Assembly: GCA_033980235.1 (NCBI GenBank)
Contig: CM067075.1
Location: 10,864,292-10,928,291, forward strand
Direction: 5' to 3'
DNA length: 64,000 bases
DNA from: Diadema setosum
Lineage: Eukaryota > Echinodermata > Echinoidea > Diadematoida > Diadematidae
Position numbers and translations under genes: made by a program. This document shows, in pieces, positions 26,901 through 37,352 of this stretch. Numbering within the stretch: position 1 is the first letter of the stretch; each line of letters begins with the position of its first letter. The notes under the pieces are model-generated. The model saw only the letters and a program-made list of their open reading frames with translations, was not told where the DNA came from and searched no databases.

Positions 26901-27758
26901 CATACTGTTTACAGATAAAGTATCTACTGTGTATGTATTTTGTTACAATTCAAATTTCTTTGCTTCAATACAACATCATCAATATGGAAAATTCACACAG
27001 CAAGAAGACTTTTTGAAACTATTTTGTAAAACTTGATGAAGGAAATGTCACCACTGAAGAATCAGACACAGAAATTTCCAGAAATTACATAAATTTTGTT
27101 GACCAACATTAAGGAGCTTCAAATCTATTTAATACTAACAGTTAGATGTTCTGCAAAGAGAACTACCCGGTACTTTATTAACTTAGGCCTAATTAAATTC
27201 AGATTATAAAGGAGCATCGCAATATATCCACGGTCCGCGGTCCGCCTTGCAGTATATGATGCGCTCTGGACGAGCGTACAATGTAGGCGAAATTAGTTTG
27301 GGGACTGGCAAAGATTCTCAACAAAATTCATATCTTAATCTTTGTGATAAACCGTGGAAATTATATATTGGGAAAAATTGTAAACTGCTATGGAGGACAT
27401 CACATATTACGTGGCGTTAAATTCTGTGATGTGAACTCAGCTCCACTAATCACAGATATGACAGGGAGATAGAAAATCAACTCAATAACCACTGTGGTCT
27501 AACTACGTGAAGATTGGTCACACACTGTCGGTAAGAGCTACGACTCGACACTTCCTAGTCTCAAGACTCAAGCCAGTGAGTTCCCGTGTGCCAAAACTCC
27601 GGACACCCAACCTATTATGAAAACTTCGTCAAACTCCTCTGACAAAGTCGTGTTCCAAAATCACCGCTACATCACTCACCTGACGCGAAAGAAATCGATA
27701 GAATCACAAGAAGGCATAATCTCAGCGAAAAGGCTAGAGAAGAGCCACTCGTCGCCAT
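8251..27758 (-). CDS. Polycystin-1-like WSC/PKD-domain receptor, 5' part (6 exons; 3' end outside window)
   Basis: Joined exons on the minus strand are 27758-27680, 24492-24369, 16756-16664, 15873-15689, 12110-11946 and 8579-8251. All introns are GT-AG and the phases fit (1, 2, 2, 1, 1, then 0), giving 325 residues with no stop. Residues 1-26 are a signal peptide. Residues 28-119 form a WSC domain with the expected cysteines (34, 60, 64, 79, 81, 96, 100, 109; Cys61 is extra) and the motifs CWCG and CGGGMEAMSVY. Residues about 122-236 are a PKD domain with the F-x-H-x-F...V-x-V-x-N ending (NFLHTF...VEVTVTNAV). A second PKD domain begins with GVNLTFDWWFSDDGS. In polycystin-1 a WSC domain and PKD repeats lie in the large extracellular region that precedes REJ, GPS and an 11-TM core, and the protein works at cilia or the cell surface. 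Here WSC follows the signal peptide directly, with no LRRs. The REJ, GPS and TM parts are not in the window, so the exact paralogue is unknown. Confidence 0.85.
9383..9475. mobile_element. Short TTAA-flanked hairpin element (TTAACCCATTGAGGA ends)
   Basis: 93 bp from TTAACCCATTGAGGA to TCCTCAACGGGTTAA, with an internal CGAGTATACTCGG palindrome. Near-identical elements at 53498-53590 and 55305-55397. The TTAA boundaries are piggyBac-like. Confidence 0.8.
11891..11937. repeat. (CA)n microsatellite next to PKD-like exon 5 donor
   Basis: About 20 CA units. On the coding (minus) strand it is (TG)n beginning roughly 10 nt downstream of the exon 5 donor. Confidence 0.95.
11946..12110 (-). CDS. PKD-like gene exon 5 (PKD domain 1, middle part)
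   Basis: Acceptor CATTTCAG|GG and donor TCTGTAG|GTGAGT (phase 1 in, 1 out). Encodes ...DAVNVTWSINGVVVKH...NFLHTFNQVGSWSV. The W-x-I/F core and the F-x-H-x-F-x-x-x-G-x-W/Y-x-V segment are diagnostic of PKD repeats. The donor abuts a (CA)n microsatellite about 10 nt into the intron. Confidence 0.88.
12111..15688 (-). other. PKD-like gene intron 4
   Basis: Holds the TTAA MITE at 13051-13616, an A-run/(CAAA)n region at 13740-13830 and an (AAAAC)n run near 14512-14536. A degraded TTTTCGCGAATGA-containing element lies around 15350-15510. No additional exon recognised. Confidence 0.6.
13051..13616. mobile_element. TTAA-flanked long-inverted-repeat MITE, copy 1
   Basis: Begins TTAAAGGGAACGTAAACCCA and ends in the complement. 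Inverted arms of roughly 150 bp share AGCAATGTGGATTGAGT and AGGTTATGACGTATGAG. A full relative lies at 50373-50941. No coding capacity. Confidence 0.85.
15689..15873 (-). CDS. PKD-like gene exon 4 (WSC end and start of PKD 1)
   Basis: Acceptor TTTTTTCAG|G and donor CCACAG|GTAAGA (phase 2 in, 1 out). Begins CYVESSHLPCGGGMEAMSVY, the terminal Cys-x9-CGG...VY of WSC domains (Cys100, Cys109). It continues as beta-strand-like sequence (GPYILTVSLSKGSTTVQTG) that opens the first PKD domain. Confidence 0.88.
16664..16756 (-). CDS. PKD-like gene exon 3 (WSC domain, middle part)
   Basis: Acceptor TCGGTAG|C and donor ACAAC|GTGAGC (phase 2 in, 2 out). Encodes FDYAALGNGSCWCGTSTS...ESACNTT, carrying the WSC hallmark G-x-x-CWCG (Cys79, Cys81) and Cys96. 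NGS and NTT are possible N-glycosylation sites. A different frame of this segment is also open, but only this frame continues the WSC domain on both sides. Confidence 0.88.
16790..17352 (+). mobile_element. 3' fragment of a non-LTR retrotransposon (LINE)
   Basis: A frame around 16890-16995 reads EDLPNVIKLSNRLSIFKRRY then KSFLL and a stop. This resembles the C-terminus of LINE reverse transcriptase ORFs (W-N-x-LP...FK..K..LL). It is followed by a 3' UTR ending in an ATGAA pentamer array at 17330-17352. The fragment is 5'-truncated and lies in PKD-like intron 2. Confidence 0.65.
19504..23404. repeat. Interspersed array of paired motif TGTCCGTTCACA / GTCACATCCACCA
   Basis: Copies at 19504-19530 (first half inverted), 19694-19724, 19869-19896, 20066-20099 (reverse), 20435-20468 (reverse), 22592-22626, 22788-22818 (degenerate), 22993-23027, 23192-23215 and 23371-23404. 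The two half-motifs lie 2-11 nt apart. Several copies are about 180-210 bp from the next, which suggests decayed monomers. The motif stays conserved while the sequence between copies does not. Confidence 0.8.
20631..21460. repeat. Tandem, decayed copies of a tRNA-carrying unit
   Basis: TGCAACTGATTGAAAATTGC (20631), CTGACTGACAAATTGCC (about 21133) and TTGCAACTGACTGACAAATT (21389) match the terminal repeat of the solo element at 60137-60398. After two of these, sequence such as CTGGCGTCATATCCACTAGA (about 20984) matches the reverse complement of its tRNA-like core. Confidence 0.65.
24369..24492 (-). CDS. PKD-like gene exon 2 (WSC domain, first part)
   Basis: Acceptor CTGTTCAG|GT and donor GATGG|GTAAGT (phase 1 in, 2 out). 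Encodes TQWYEGCYWSS...TPASCCAHCYYDG, the start of a WSC domain (residues 28-68) with Cys34, Cys60 and Cys64. The tandem Cys60-Cys61 adds one cysteine beyond the usual set. Confidence 0.88.
24493..27679 (-). other. PKD-like gene intron 1
   Basis: AT-rich, separating the signal-peptide exon from the WSC domain. A (TTTG)n tract lies at about 24763-24790. No other feature supported. Confidence 0.7.
27680..27758 (-). CDS. PKD-like gene exon 1 (start codon and signal peptide)
   Basis: ATG at 27758-27756 in the context GGGAATGG. Its 26 codons begin MATSGSSLAFSLRLCLLVIL and continue SISFAS: a short polar head, a hydrophobic core and small residues before cleavage, i.e. a classic signal peptide. The donor TCAG|GTGAGT leaves phase 1, which matches the phase-1 acceptor of the next exon. 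This start was chosen because the product is secretory and splices in frame into the WSC exon. The exon is too short to stand out as an ORF. The antisense reading frame here is a shadow. Confidence 0.82.
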
Positions 27759-28260
27759 TCCCGCCGTCTTTTAAGTTCCATTATCTTCCAAGAATTGAGA
27801 TGTCTTCGAAAGTTTGGCAGTGTTGTAGCAGTCTTCACAAAAATCCACCGTCACTAGTACTGTAGGGCACTTACGTGTACGTGTACGTACGTACGAAAGT
27901 ACCAGCTAGTAGTGATACGCTGTATTGGTCAAAATGTGCGTTGCTCGTTCTCATGGTAGCTGGCGAAACGCTGCGGATGCGGCGGCGCGGTGCGACTCTG
28001 GCTCTCTACGGAGCGACAGCTGACGAACGGCGCGTCGTCTGTGAGCAGCGCCGGTGGCGGTGTGTACGGTGTGAGTACGATCGGAGAAGATGGTTCGTGA
28101 ACAATGCTTTTTTTTCGCATCACTTCCAGTCACTTTTGATGGGTGCGGTACTTGAACACTGTGGTGGAGCGAAATAATGGGTCTGCGGAATGACTTCAAA
28201 ATAGTCGGTATGCACGCAGAGGCGGGAGAACTCCGCGGTGACTCGCATCCTTGCGGATGA
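27759..28260 (-). promoter_or_regulatory. CpG-rich 5' flank and candidate promoter of the PKD-like gene
   Basis: Immediately upstream of the signal-peptide exon, sequence composition changes from AT-rich to visibly CpG-rich, densest around 27960-28090 (GGCGGCGCGG, GACGAACGGCGCGTCG). Reading frames open here on both strands but resemble no protein, as expected for a CpG-rich promoter or 5' UTR. No TATA box or transcription start could be fixed. Confidence 0.45.
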
Positions 28261-29790
28261 CTCGATCGCTTTGCTATTGAAACACTGGGGATAAGAAGTT
28301 ATTGTGTTCTATCCTAATTAATCCCCGTTATCTTCGCTCTCCGGATTTTCTCTCGATCTGTTCACGCAAGTGTTTGGATTAGGAAAGACGTTAAATCATC
28401 AAACTTAAAGCCTTTCTTATACAAGACCGACTGAATACAAGTAGCTGGATGATGTGAATTCCTGGTGGTGTAACATGAATGCTATGACAATAATGATGAA
28501 AACCAGTATTCATATAAAACCTTTTCAAAATACAGCCAGTGCTTAAAAATTACAACAAAGCACAAGAAATCAGCAATGTAATGATCTCAACAAAAGATCG
28601 AGGAAACAATACAGAACACATCATATATTATATACTCGTTTTGTGTTTTGTTCTTTGATATGTTTTTGATTTGTTTTCCGTTCTGATTTATGATTTTATC
28701 TATTTTGGGGGGAGGCGGATTTGAGGACGGGAGTCTGATTATTAGCCGTGATGTCAGTAATATCTTGATGCGTTATATATTTTGTGATCATTAGCTTCAA
28801 AAGTGTATTATATCGGCCACGCTGTTTTGACAGACTAAATCGAAATGATGATATTCACAAAATTCACACACAATGAATGAATCCAGAAGCAATCATATAC
28901 CATCGAAAATCTCCTATCTCAAATTCCCTTGTTGTTATAATGACTACCATACATTTTAACATACTGCAATAGAAAGTGCATGTGTATTGTGTATATAGGG
29001 AAGCATGGCTCAAGTAGAATAAACTAGATTTGAAGGAGTTCTTTATAGAAACACATTTAATATGCTGTTAATCACCAATTCCCTTTATCTAACCCCCCTC
29101 AAATCTCTTTCATTGAAAAGAATGAACGTTAATGATATACTTAATACTTTTCAGACTGCAATTGTTATGTAAAAATACGCATGTGACCGTCTTCCTACAC
29201 ATAACATTTTTTTTTCACGGCAATTATCTGTTGTTCATTCATATCCAACTCGTCAATCAATAATTCTGATTATCATCTCGAAAACCCTAGAATCATCGCA
29301 GCCCCCAAATCGTTATAACATTATGGACCAGAATGAAACTCTCTGCCTCTGAATCCAAAACAGTGTAGGCCTATAAACTAGTTATATTTTAAAGAGAATA
29401 AGGCTAAAAGACATTCTCATATCCCAATATTCTCCCGATATATAGGCCCACGTAAATTCATATCATGATATTTCTAATTCATTCTAAACAATGAATTAAA
29501 TGTATTTATACTAATATTATGTTTTCCACACAACATAAACATATACATGATAATTATAATGTATTACTGAATACATAACTATCGACGTCATCACAGCACA
29601 ACGCACACCTCACAGTGCACTGTACTTCACTCAGTCGTTCAATAAGAGTGATTGGCTACATCATGCTTGTACTTTATCGTTTGTTTGTTTGTTTGTTTGT
29701 TTTTTGTTTTTTTTTTGTCGTTAAATTTATCAGGGGTCATCTTCCTAGTCAAGCTCTGCTTGTGAATTAGACGGTCCCCTGCATTTCCAA

Positions 29791-29814
29791 TTACACACTT
29801 GCACACACACACTT

Positions 29815-29854
<40 letters not shown>

Positions 29855-29874
29855 ACACACACACACATACACAT
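29791..29874. repeat. (CA)n microsatellite
   Basis: Near-pure CA repeat of about 80 bp with a few interruptions (TTG, TA). Confidence 0.95.
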
Positions 29875-30201
29875 AATATTCTCTCTTTAAACTTAATCCT
29901 CAATGCTCCCTTTCGTACTGCAGTGTACCTTCAATTTGACATTGTTTAATGTTTTTATCCTTGTTATGCCTTCTTTATAAGATCGTATACTCCATAATGT
30001 GTATTGATGCCATGGAACAATTTCATTCATTATAAATGACATCATTCTTTATTCTCAATGTTGTTTTTAGAAACGGAATGCAGAAATAAACCGAACTGAA
30101 CTGAAGTTATAATGAATGCACTCAGGAATGTAGTATTTTTTTTTAATCATTCTTATCATAATTAGATAGGCCTATACTCTCGGTCACTCAGTATCTTGAT
30201 C

Positions 30202-30225
30202 TTCCCCCCCCCCCTCCCTCCATCT

Positions 30226-30279
<54 letters not shown>

Positions 30280-30290
30280 ACTCTCTCTCT
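30202..30290. repeat. Polypyrimidine tract: C run followed by (CT)n
   Basis: C11 followed by CCCTCC blocks and about 27 CT units. A pure Y/R strand bias of this length can adopt triplex structures. Confidence 0.95.
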
Positions 30291-31079
30291 ATTATGTCAT
30301 GAAGGGTCTTTCAAATATTTCAAAGTTTGATGACTGACGATGATGATTATGATGTAAGACGAGATCATGTCATTTGGGATCATAGACCAGGTGGACAGTG
30401 GTTACCACGGTAACCTCTGGGATGTGGTCAATCAAGACACACACTTTTACTCATAGTCGGGAACCATAACGTTAGTTTTTGTTGTGCAAACTCGATGAGC
30501 ATACAATGCATAAGTAACTAAACCGCTGCCTATCGGACCAATAAAGGAGGTACCGTAATAGACGAGGGATATAGGCCTCCTCGAAGAAGATGCGGAGGGC
30601 ATTTCGACAATCGGATTATTAGTATTTCGTCGATGTCCAGTAGGCCCATCGAAGAAAAAGAAATAGTCTGTCTTTATTCAAGTGAATGTGACGTCACACG
30701 CAATGGAGTGATACTTTCTATGTGATTTATATTTACGACGCTACAAGAAAACAGTATTTTTCGAGATTTGTAATAATAATGAGTTTTCACTGCACGCACC
30801 AGCAGTGTCGTTTAGCATCCTCCAGCAAAATACTGATTTGTAGAAATAATCATGTCCCTTTCACTTTTTTAGACTAAAAAGATTTGTAACAAGTATCACA
30901 TAAGTAGTGTTATTTTTTTTTTGAACAACTCTTGTAAGCCACAGGTATACGTAAATGGCGTTACATACATGACGAACGCTGCATGCTTTTTGGAGTTCTT
31001 TCCTTTATGGGCATCAGGTTTATACTGGTTTATTGAAATTCAAAGTGTTTTAAATATCTTGGTATAAGACTCAATTGAT

Positions 31080-31097
31080 ATAGATAGAATAGATCTC

Positions 31098-31145
<48 letters not shown>

Positions 31146-31185
31146 TAGATATATAGATAGATAGAGATGGATAAATAAATAGACA
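31080..31185. repeat. (GATA)n microsatellite
   Basis: About 13 uninterrupted GATA units, then variants. The minus-strand 'ORF' of repeated IYLS is an artefact of this. Confidence 0.95.
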
Positions 31186-31929
31186 CATACATACATACGT
31201 ACATACACATAAAGCGTCAAAGTTTGCTTTTATTTCTGCATTCAATCAGATGCAATTTGAATGCAAACTTCAAAAAGTACAAAGACAAAGAATAACAAGT
31301 GCAGTGAAATAAATCGATAACAGTACATAAATAGATTCACATAGGTGATTGCATTGAGCAATGTTGATACACAGAAACATAAAATAAAATACCATACAGT
31401 ATTTTTCAGTAAACAACAGAGATAATTGAATGCAGGAGACCACCATCATAAGCGATTAAGCTTGAAATGGATGGTAAGAAAAAAGGTATGAACAAAAGAA
31501 TGATAAAACTGTATAAGCAAATATACACGTATATAAAGTAGATACCACAAAGTTATTTGTGTGTATGTCTGTTTGAAGCATAATGTCTGTGTCCATTATT
31601 TCTTTCTCTCGGAAAACGGATGATTTTGATTAAAAGTAGGGGTGTGTTCTTTTTCACCTGGGAAGTATATTGTTTGCATTAGTGAGTATAAAACTAAGAT
31701 GTCTGCTACAATAAACTCTGTAATCATATTGCGCATAAACAGAATGAATACAAAAACAACATAATCATTAAACTGGTCAAATTCATGCCTAAGATCTCCT
31801 TCTGTACATGTTCAGAAAAAGTGCGACATGGGTTTTACACCGAATATGGCTTATATAATTATGTAAAAAAGCACTGGGCACGATGGTGTTGATGTTCTTT
31901 TGAAAACTATCATGAATTTCATTGTTCAT

Positions 31930-33010
31930 CCTCTGGCATAAATTCATTTATGTTTAATAATAGTCTTGTTCCTGAGGTTATGCAAGTTTCTAAAATAATC
32001 AATACAATCCATAAAAAAAGGGGGAAAGGGGAGATGTTTACTTATAACGGGATTATTGAAGGTTTTTATAGTCATAAAATCATTTCTGATTATCAATTTG
32101 TTTGTTTGTTTGTTCGTTTTTTGCAAAACGCAATACGATATTCTTAGGTAATCCTTCACCTTCCTTATTGATAGAGTCACAAAAGATGTTGAAAAAAAAA
32201 GAAGACATCGTATACTATTGTTTCTTCCTGGACCTCTTCAAGGTCTTTGATGCCATCGTCCATATACCTCTTCATAAACCCTGTTAGAGGAAGAGCCTTA
32301 AAGTTAATCTGAAGTTATACCTATAGTCACAATATTAATGTTCTTATCGATAGTTATGCTGAATTCATCAAGTATTCTTAGTTCCTTTTAATTATTTGCT
32401 GATTATTATAATGTGCTTATCTATACCGTATATGTTGACTGATACTTTGAATATTGAATTAATAAAATTACTTCAATTGATAAGAACTATAAATTATCAA
32501 TAAATCTTTAAAAAAGATAGATATGATATTATGTGTTTCAGTAATTTTCTGAACACTTTACTAAGGAAAATTCTCTTGGACAATGCAGTCATAATAAGAA
32601 AAAGTCCCATCAATCAAATTGTTACGTTTGATTCTTTATTGAAATCAATCACTGATAGAATCTACATATTGATTCTAAAAATGTCGCTCAAAATAAGGGT
32701 GTCATGAACAAAGTCAAATTCTGTCTCCTTATAACAAAAGGCCTTTTAATGTTATACTTAACATTGTTATTTCTTTATAATGCTTAAACTCTGTATACAA
32801 TCATAAATGACATTATATTCGCCTGGGGAGACACATATCCCTTGTATCTAAATAGAATATTATCATCGCGGGAAAAAAAAAAGTTATTCGTATTATTTGT
32901 TAACAATTATGGAGAAGCCAATGTTTTATTCCATTAAATCAACATTTTAAGCATCTCTGTGAGCCCTTGTATCTTGTTCCTGGCGTGCGTTGCATGGTAT
33001 AAAATTATAT
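31930..33010 (+). pseudogene. Fossil LINE reverse-transcriptase sequence
   Basis: Broken frames show non-LTR RT features in order: LVPEVMQVSKIINTIHKK near 31965 (like K-P-I-H-K), CFFLDLFKVFDAIVHIPL near 32220 (the F-L-D-L-S-K-A-F-D block) and AWGDTYPLYLNRILSSR near 32825. Stops and frameshifts separate them, so it is inactive. Boundaries are approximate. Confidence 0.65.
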
Positions 33011-33893
33011 TGACTTCAACTCCTCTTCCTTTGCCCCTCTTGCCTACATCCTTCCAATAGTCTCTTCCTGTTATAATTATTCTTTTTTTTTTTTTTTTTA
33101 TAAGAGAGCTGCCTCTTGTCTGTTTGTATATGCGTGTCTGTATGTTTTCTGTAACAGAAAATGCTCGATTTTTGACAGCAAGGCAAGTTTGCATTTTTGC
33201 CGAGAATCACAGCAGCATGTGAGGTATAATTTCCGGGTTAGCTCACTGAAATTAAAACAGTTCTCTCCGTTTTATACATTTGCGCATGCAGAACCGGCAT
33301 GATGGTGGTGATTTTTTAGCAATTTCATTCAAATGAGACATCATCGACACGTACACATGCACACAAATGCAAGACAATTTTCAAAACGAATCAAACGAAT
33401 TATTGAGACACCCCTGTTGTGAGGACACTGTCCCATACTCAATTCACGGGAAAACATGCAAACTATCTAGTGATTCAAAACCAGCTGGATCCTACATTGA
33501 CTGTCCAGTGTCCAGTAATCAGATCACCCTTTACTATATTTCATACACTCCGATCGGCAAATCCGCTGCACTGATGTTTTCTTCTCCAATATTGTTGAAA
33601 ATCTATATAGCTGAAGAATAAAGATTGTCTAATCCCCCTGATCACTCATGTGTCATCGTGTCCTTCATACGCTGGATGAGGCACATAAAGACGCTCTTAA
33701 ACTATACTAGTTTTCGACGTTGAGGGCGTTAATATCATGGATAGCGAAATAGTATGAGCAGAGGGTCTGGAAGCCAGACTAGGGCAAACAAAAGGTTATG
33801 AGTATTAGTCTTCGAGCGCCACTGGAAAGGTAGGGTACGAAGGGCCTGCGATAATGTCAATCACGTTTTGCACCGCGTGGGGGTGGGGTAGAC

Positions 33894-34130
33894 CTAGTTT
33901 GCAGGCACAAACCCTTATTGGTCGTAAAGGAGTCTGCGCCAAGACTACTACTTGCACCACTTTGGCACTGTCCCATAGGCCCTGTGTTGAAGATTCTCCC
34001 AACAAGTTGTTGGGAGCATGGACCCTACAAGGGTCCATGTTGGGAGAGTCTGCAGTGTAGTGGTGCGTGTATTAGTCTTGGCGCATGCAGACTCCTATAC
34101 GACCAACAAGGGTTTGTGTCTGCAAACTAG
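33894..34130. mobile_element. Inverted-repeat element with internal hairpins
   Basis: CTAGTTTGCAGGCACAAACC on the left is mirrored on the right. The arms extend about 60 bp through GTCTGCGCCAAGACTA, and the centre has CCCAACAAGTTGTTGGG and GGACCCTACAAGGGTCC palindromes. Overlapping ORFs on both strands come from the symmetry. Confidence 0.75.
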
Positions 34131-34734
34131 GGTAGACCGGGACACCAAAAGACAGAACCCAGAAGATTAATTGTCTACAACAATACCCGATGGAATGACA
34201 TACTGTATGAATAAAGGTCATCCTATATTATGTATTACTTTAATGGTGGAAAGGGGGGGGGGGGGGTCCCCAAGTGCATATGAGTTCATTTCGTGTAACC
34301 TTACAATGACATCGAATCAGATTGTATGTGGAAATCTTTTATGCCAGAAATGGTTCATGTTTTCACTCGAAAATCTGCTTCGAAGAGACAAATGTGACAA
34401 AACAAACATTTCAAGATAAACAAACATTTCAAGATATTAATCTTATTAATCTTCAGGAACGTATTTGTACTTGTAATCTGGCTCGAGCAAGGGTAGGCTG
34501 TTTTCGATCTACAGAACACTTTTGAAGCTCAAAATGTGAACTTATACATGTCGTATAGATTATAGGAATTAAAAGCTTGTGAAAGAAGGCGTCCTCCTGT
34601 GAAGGTAAATGAACAAACAATAATTCTAGATAAAGAAAGCTGATTTTGCAGCGACAAAAAGTTGAGATCTTCATTTCCACCACCAGCATCAATACCAGAT
34701 CCACCACCACCACCCCCACAAAACCCGGTTTTAA

Positions 34735-35140
34735 TTTCGTTATTCCGAAGGTCCGTTAATCCGAAAATGGGTAATGTTCCTTAATCCGAAGATTCGTCAT
34801 TCCTAAAGAGGTCCGTTACGACGAAGAAAGGTGCGTTATTCCGCAAGTTTGTTCATCCGAAAACAGAACACAAGTGTATGAATCCGAAAATTCGTTTGTT
34901 GGCATCTTCTTTTAGGTTTCGGATTAACGCACCTTCGGAATAACGAATCTTTTTTTTTCTCCATTTTTCGGATTTATGAACGTTTGGAATAACGCCACAT
35001 ATTTTCAGATTAACGATTAATAAAGATTACACAACATTTAGGTAGATGGAATCTGTGTGTTTTTGTAATAACGAACCTCATTTTATTTTTGTATGTAACG
35101 AACCTTATTTTATTTTTGTATTATTTTAACGAACCTTAGG
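34735..35140. repeat. Iterated-word region (TTATTCCGAA / TTCGGATTAACG)
   Basis: The words CGTTATTCCGAA, CGTTAATCCGAA and their complements recur at irregular 20-40 bp spacing in both orientations. AACGAACCT repeats close the right side. Similar decayed words occur at 21540-21760. Non-coding. Confidence 0.6.
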
Positions 35141-35462
35141 AATAATCAACATCACCCACCATCATCACCTGTGTCCACCACCACCACCTCACCATCGAGA
35201 CCACCGTGACCACCTGTACCGCATCAATGACAGCAGCCGAGCGGCAGCAACATCATCATCTTTGATAACCATCGACACAGTCATCAAGAACAATTTTTTC
35301 ACGAAGAACAACAATAACATCAAGAAAATGACAGCTAGCGTTTATTTCTCTCATGTCTGTAGGATCCATCAAGTTATTCTGCCTGAATTTTAAGCAATTC
35401 AGTGGAGAGTACCATGACTGAAATCCATGAAGAACGGGACTGTCGACTTGGGGAAAAAAATT

Positions 35463-35662
35463 AACAGCGCCATCTACAGTTTTACCGGTGGTCAGCTTTG
35501 AAGAAAGTTGCCAAAGTTGCACCACAGGTTTGGTGTAAGAGTAGAAATCAGACGAGAAGCCGGATTATATATAATCATCTTACTTCGGTTGTGGCAATAT
35601 ATTTCAACTTTGCGAGAAACTTGAAATTACTGGCAAAAGACAGGAGTGTGCAGTTGTGACAG
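35463..35662 (+). promoter_or_regulatory. Candidate promoter / noncoding first exon of CUL2
   Basis: A GCGCCATCTA-containing stretch followed by a donor-like GACAG|GTAATG at 35662/35663 could be a 5' UTR exon spliced to the ATG exon. The only support is position and splice-like sequence. A second, CpG-richer candidate lies at 36530-36870. Transcript data would be needed to choose. Confidence 0.2.
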
Positions 35663-37249
35663 GTAATGCTGTTATATGTACATGTACAATATTCCAAGAC
35701 GGGCTTATTCAATGAAGGCGTCGACCGGCCTTTCGTGTGTAGTCCCATCTACTACTATCTGAGTAGGGTAGTCAAACTGTGTAAGGTATTTAATCACAAG
35801 GATAGCAAGGCAAGGGAGCCAAGGCTGCCATGTTAACTCCGTGTTAACTCTGTGTAATTCTGTTGTCTTTTTTATGACTAGACCTAGGTCCAACTTAGTT
35901 GAGTGTATGGCTGATATGGTGTTGTTGTGAATGCATACCATTTCCCTTTTGTTTGTCTACTTGCTGTCAGTGACAGTGACAAGTGTCACTCTCTGTCTCT
36001 AGCTGCATGTATCACTTAGCTCTGGGCCCCTGGCCCTAGACTACTGCCTGATGGCGTGATGCCATGATGGCTGTCTCCCATTTTCACTTCTCTGTATACT
36101 GGTACCCTTAATAATCCCCTGTATTACTCGTTTGTTTGGTCCCATGTCCCTATTTAGATTCTTATATTGTAACTTGCTTGAACAAAGTTAAATGTCCCTG
36201 TCATTGAGTGTCAATCTCAGTGTTCGTATAGATTCTAGACCAGTAGACTAGTTACGTTAGTAATTGTTCCTGTCTTTGCTTCTGTTTTTGTCAGTCTATG
36301 TCTCTGAGAGACTGTCTCTGTCTTTGTCCTTGTCCTTTTAACCTTGGTTTTATATTTCTATTTAGATCTACTAAAAATACTATATATTTTGGAATATCAT
36401 ACTAATTTATGTTGATTTTCTAAGGGCACACTCGTCACAAGTTTTTGTAAAGCAAGTTACCCACTTTTTGACCGCCTAAATTGCCGAAGCATAATAGCGT
36501 ACATGATTTGACCGCCTGCGCTGCGATCATCGTTCGAATGCCCGTGCTCATTGTTCAATGTTCGACCCCATATGTCCGTGCTTCGACATTCGCGACGTAC
36601 CGTGCTGTGGGCTCGCCCTGCCTATGAATGGATTAGCGCGCGCACCACACACTGGCGAAACTGTATACATCGCACTATTAGAGCATGGTACTCCATGTAC
36701 TCCACGTTGTGCAAGAGATTCAACCAGGGAGGTGGGACCTGATTCAACGCATGCATACATGTAACATGTTGCGATCGAACCATGGCGATACCGCAAATTC
36801 TGGCACGGGTGGCATGCAAAATGTCAATATCGCGTAAACGCTCAAGTTATCTCAGAAACTGCTACCATTGTGGCTGTAGGTGCACACGCTGTACAGATTC
36901 AATGCAGATAAATGGACTAGAAACTTCACTGTTCGAAACTTGGAATGAAGCACGTCTATACATGTATGTGTTGCTGTGCAACTTTACTTACCCGTTACTT
37001 ACCTGTTGAACTGCTTATGCGAGCTGACCCGCGAGGGTCGCAACAATGATTTCGGGGGTCCGGCGATGTGGCCCACTGTTTTGCTCTTCGGAACACGTGT
37101 GGAGTACATGTAGTTGCATAGTTTGAATTTCGCACTTGATTTGCGCCATTTTTTATTCATGAATTTTAGGGAACTTTTATTGGTAAGAGTGGTCTGTTCA
37201 TGGAAATGGTCAAATCTACGGTAACTTGCTTTACTTATTAAGATTTGTC

Positions 37250-37352
37250 CCCAGCATCTTCCAATTTATTGCATGTTACTTGTACTAATACAATGTCTAT
37301 TTATATTTGCTGGAAATAAATGGCTTTTAACCTGAACCTGAACCTAAACTTG
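37250..37352 (+). mobile_element. Probable LINE 3' end
   Basis: GGAAATAAATGGCTTTTAAC followed by (CCTGAA)n-type units, typical of a non-LTR 3' UTR and its short tail repeat. No coding part remains. Confidence 0.4.

Larger units (their letters stand above)
28261..31900. other. Intergenic region between the divergent genes, microsatellite-rich
   Basis: No gene seen. Holds (TTTG)n near 29680-29702, (CA)n at 29791-29874, C/CT tracts at 30202-30290 and (GATA)n at 31080-31185. A possible LINE-type 3' end is at 29930-30105, finishing AATAAACCGAACTGAACTGA. Confidence 0.5.

Noticed and set aside
27617..27865. 82-codon plus-strand frame
   Set aside because: Antisense to the signal-peptide exon of the PKD-like gene, which is supported by in-frame splicing.
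27875..28199. Overlapping frames on both strands in the CpG-rich region
   Set aside because: Open because CpG-rich DNA has few stops; arginine-rich, no homology seen. Better explained as promoter/5' UTR sequence.
30229..31185. CRISPR-like regular repeats
   Set aside because: Pure di- and tetranucleotide microsatellites without unique spacers, in a eukaryotic genome.
31030..31245. 71-codon minus-strand frame of repeated I-Y-L-S
   Set aside because: Translation of a (GATA)n microsatellite.
35256..35525. 89-codon minus-strand frame upstream of CUL2
   Set aside because: No domain, no splice partner and no conserved composition. It overlaps a candidate promoter/first-exon zone on the opposite strand.
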